A program made the position numbers and the translations under genes. A DNA stretch of 64,000 bases from Brachyhypopomus gauderio. Taxonomy: Eukaryota > Chordata > Actinopteri > Gymnotiformes > Hypopomidae. Location: contig NC_135228.1 in NCBI RefSeq assembly GCF_052324685.1, positions 12,601,527-12,665,526 on the forward strand, given 5' to 3'. The notes under the pieces were generated by a model, which saw only the letters and a list, made by a program, of their open reading frames with translations, ran no database searches and had not been told where the DNA came from. Positions 61,655-64,000 of the stretch are shown here, in pieces (the first letter of the stretch is position 1; the number at the start of each line of letters is the position of its first letter).

Positions 61655-64000
61655 AAAGAGCATATATGTTTCAGGCACAACCTTTTAATGTGTTTTTGTA
61701 TGCATGAAATGAAACAGAACTCTGAATTCTGGTCTTAATGTGCTCTTAGCATTCCTGTAGAACTAAAGAACAGCTCTGCGATGATTATACCAAAACAGTG
61801 GAAAGACCAGACTCTTTTCTCAGCCTATTGAAAAGCTTTTATTTTGTAGTTTCCTTACAACAGCTCTGGCATGCTAGGGACAGTAATTCCTTAGCAGTGG
61901 TACAGTATTTTATTTTTTACCTACAGTATTTTAAATATCAGGTTATGTGTAGAACCGGGCTTTCTGAAAGTTAGTGTATTCAGTATGCGGTGTTGACGTG
62001 GAAAGTAAATTGAAAACAGGTAACAAGACGATAAATCGGTAACTCCGTTTAGCTCTGTTGAGCTGAGCTGCTGTTTCATTTTAGACGTTTCAGTCCTTAA
62101 TCCCGCTACACACATTTCGAACAGTTTGAGGGAGAAAATTGGACAGTCCTTCAACAAGAACAAACACAATCATGTTAAACATTTGCCAGCCACCCAGGTG
62201 TGTTTTCGTCAGAGATAACCTGTCCAGATGTAGAGAAAATACTAAAAGAACTCGTTAGACCGTACCACTCACTACCAGCGGTATACGTACTGTATATACG
62301 TCTATATACGTATAGAAAAGCAAGTAAATTTAGTTAACTTTTTAGTAAGTAATTTCGAGTTGCTTTAAGAATGCAGAAAATTCAACACAAAGGAATGATG
62401 AGAACAATCTAACTGAATATATATTTAAATTGTAAATAACTGCACGCGTTGTGCTTTTAATGTAGATTTTGATCCAACGTTTCGACTCAAGAGTCACTCA
62501 GTATTAAAAGTACAACATTTTTGTGGTCACCTTTGGTCGTGTGTGTGTTTGTGAATCGATGGACGTGCATCTGTATCTTTATCACTGTTATTAAAGTCGA
62601 TTGGACCTCTGATTGCGTCTGAAACGGGATGTTATTGTTCTCTCGCAACATGCGCGTGCACGCACGCGAGCCAGTGTGTTTTTCGCGCCATTACAAACGT
62701 GTGGCGTCATATGTTCCGTTCTGTGTGTTTGCCCGTGTGGCCAGGGTGGCTCCTTCTCCTGCACCGGTGCGTGGCGACGGTGTTGGCCCGTCCGGGGTCG
62801 GGGAGAGGCCAGTAGCGTCCGTCACATGAGCTGGGCGACCGCAAAGGCCGGTCAACTGAAGTGACCGAGGAAGGACGCCGCGTATTTCAGTTCGTGCGGA
62901 GTGACAGCGCTTGAAAGAGGGTTGACTCCCGCTGCGAGTCCGCAACTCCGCTTAACGGACGTGTCCAGCCATGTTCCCCCCACACACACACATACACACA
63001 CACACGGCACCATCCACGTCCCCGAGCCGTGTTTGTTTCCTCAGGTATGTCGTAGGTGTGTACTGACGTGTGTCTTAACACGAAAGGGCTTAAAAAAGAA
63101 TGAACGGCTTTGCTTTTGCTTGCATTCGAGGGGTGGACGGCGAGGGTTTTTCCTTGTGTGTGATTGGAGCGCCGTCCATTCACGGGCATGTGTGTTTGGA
63201 TCGGGATGTGTGTTTGGAGCGCTGTTTAAACAGCCTTATTCATGGTCCAGCCCACGCCTGCCGGTCGCGCATTAGATAACAGTTAAACTGTTTTATATTT
63301 TATTTTTTTAACAAAGAAAAGGCAATAATAGATCATTCCTGAATAGACTATTAGGGTTGAAAAGCATTCATCAAGTAAAAGTTGTATAAAAGTTGTAAAA
63401 CTGTTTTTTTTTTAAGGTGTAACATCATCCAGTCTCTAGAAATGCTGCAATGTAACATGCATAAGTGGCCGTTAAAAACTTATTCAGTGAACTTGGAGCC
63501 TACTGCGCCTTCACTGAGGTTCAAGGCCCATCGCATTAGACGTCACGCATGTTCGCAAGGGATCTGTCCTGTTTCTGTCCCATATGCCGGTTGGAAAGCT
63601 CCTTGTCGTCGTGTGGTTCTGAATCTGCTCACACGGTGCTGCTAATCTAATTATTTGGATGGCCTGCGAGGCCCTTTGGCCCCTACTGGAGAAATGGCAG
63701 CGTGCTTTGGTTCAGTTTTCCAGTCGCAGCATGTCACCACAAAGCTCATATCCCCTAGGTGCCCTTATCATGTGTTGTTTTGGAAGGTTTCGAACAGATC
63801 CCTCTCTCTCTTTCTTCTGCCAGTTTCCTGTTGCTGTCTCGCCTTCCACGTCCACTCGTTTTTTTTTTCCCTGTCACTCTTCCCTCTCCTCGTCTGTCCC
63901 TCCTCCCCCCATTCTCAGCCCAGTGCCAATGCCAGTGGGAGGACTGGGAGTCACCTGTGTGTGGGGGTGAGGGGAGAGATGGGGGGGGTGTATAAGGGCA

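Larger units (their letters stand above)
51418..64000 (+). other. nrg2 intron 1 (5' part)
   Basis: No second exon of nrg2 was found to the end of the window, in line with the very large first intron known for NRG2. The intron carries transposon remnants, palindromic elements and microsatellites listed separately, plus stretches of repeat-free DNA (for example 58850-59210) that could be regulatory. No other gene supported. Confidence 0.6.

Overview
This window is vertebrate nuclear DNA, almost certainly from a teleost fish. Three things point there: intron-split genes with very large introns, an extreme load of (CA)n, (CT)n and (TA)n microsatellites plus minisatellites, and Tc1-like and hAT transposon remnants. 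Two coding regions are recognisable with high confidence: an intronless pura (Pur-alpha) gene on the minus strand (43050-43898), and coding exon 1 of nrg2 (neuregulin 2) on the plus strand (51009-51417). They stand head to head about 7.1 kb apart. Adjacent, divergent PURA and NRG2 genes are also known from human 5q31, so this is a conserved linkage.

A third, multi-exon gene lies on the minus strand between about 34.7 kb and 19.4 kb. Its first two coding exons resemble the N-terminal module of SH2D4A/SH2D4B. Its further exons encode a Pro/Ser/Glu-rich tail with an SH3-ligand-like motif, and no SH2 domain was found. SH2D4B lies beside NRG3, and PURG lies beside NRG1 with SH2D4A on the same chromosome arm. 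I therefore infer a third SH2D4 paralog kept in the PURA-NRG2 member of this paralogon. Its exon chain was assembled by eye from splice sites and reading phase, and is incomplete.

Layout. 1-8.4 kb is dominated by tandem repeats: a 43-bp minisatellite (0.69-2.05 kb) and a 45-bp satellite-like array with nested higher-order duplication (3.57-7.74 kb). 8.4-17.2 kb is GC-rich and mostly non-coding, with simple repeats, a 20-bp minisatellite, two kappa-B-like sites and RFX X-box-like sites. 17.2-34.8 kb is the SH2D4-like gene and its 3' flank; its introns carry a 28-bp minisatellite and a decayed Tc1-like transposon. 34.8-43.0 kb is AT-rich pura 3' flank or UTR. 43.0-44.0 kb is the pura CpG-rich coding region and promoter with a TCTCGCGAGA element. 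44.0-51.0 kb is the divergent intergenic region. 51.4-64 kb is the start of nrg2 intron 1, holding a BED-finger hAT remnant and two palindromic elements.

No rRNA, convincing tRNA, CRISPR array or complete mobile element was found. Most long open frames here are by-products of repeats whose unit lacks stop codons. Regulatory calls are motif matches made by eye. Homology calls rest on remembered family features, not on a search.
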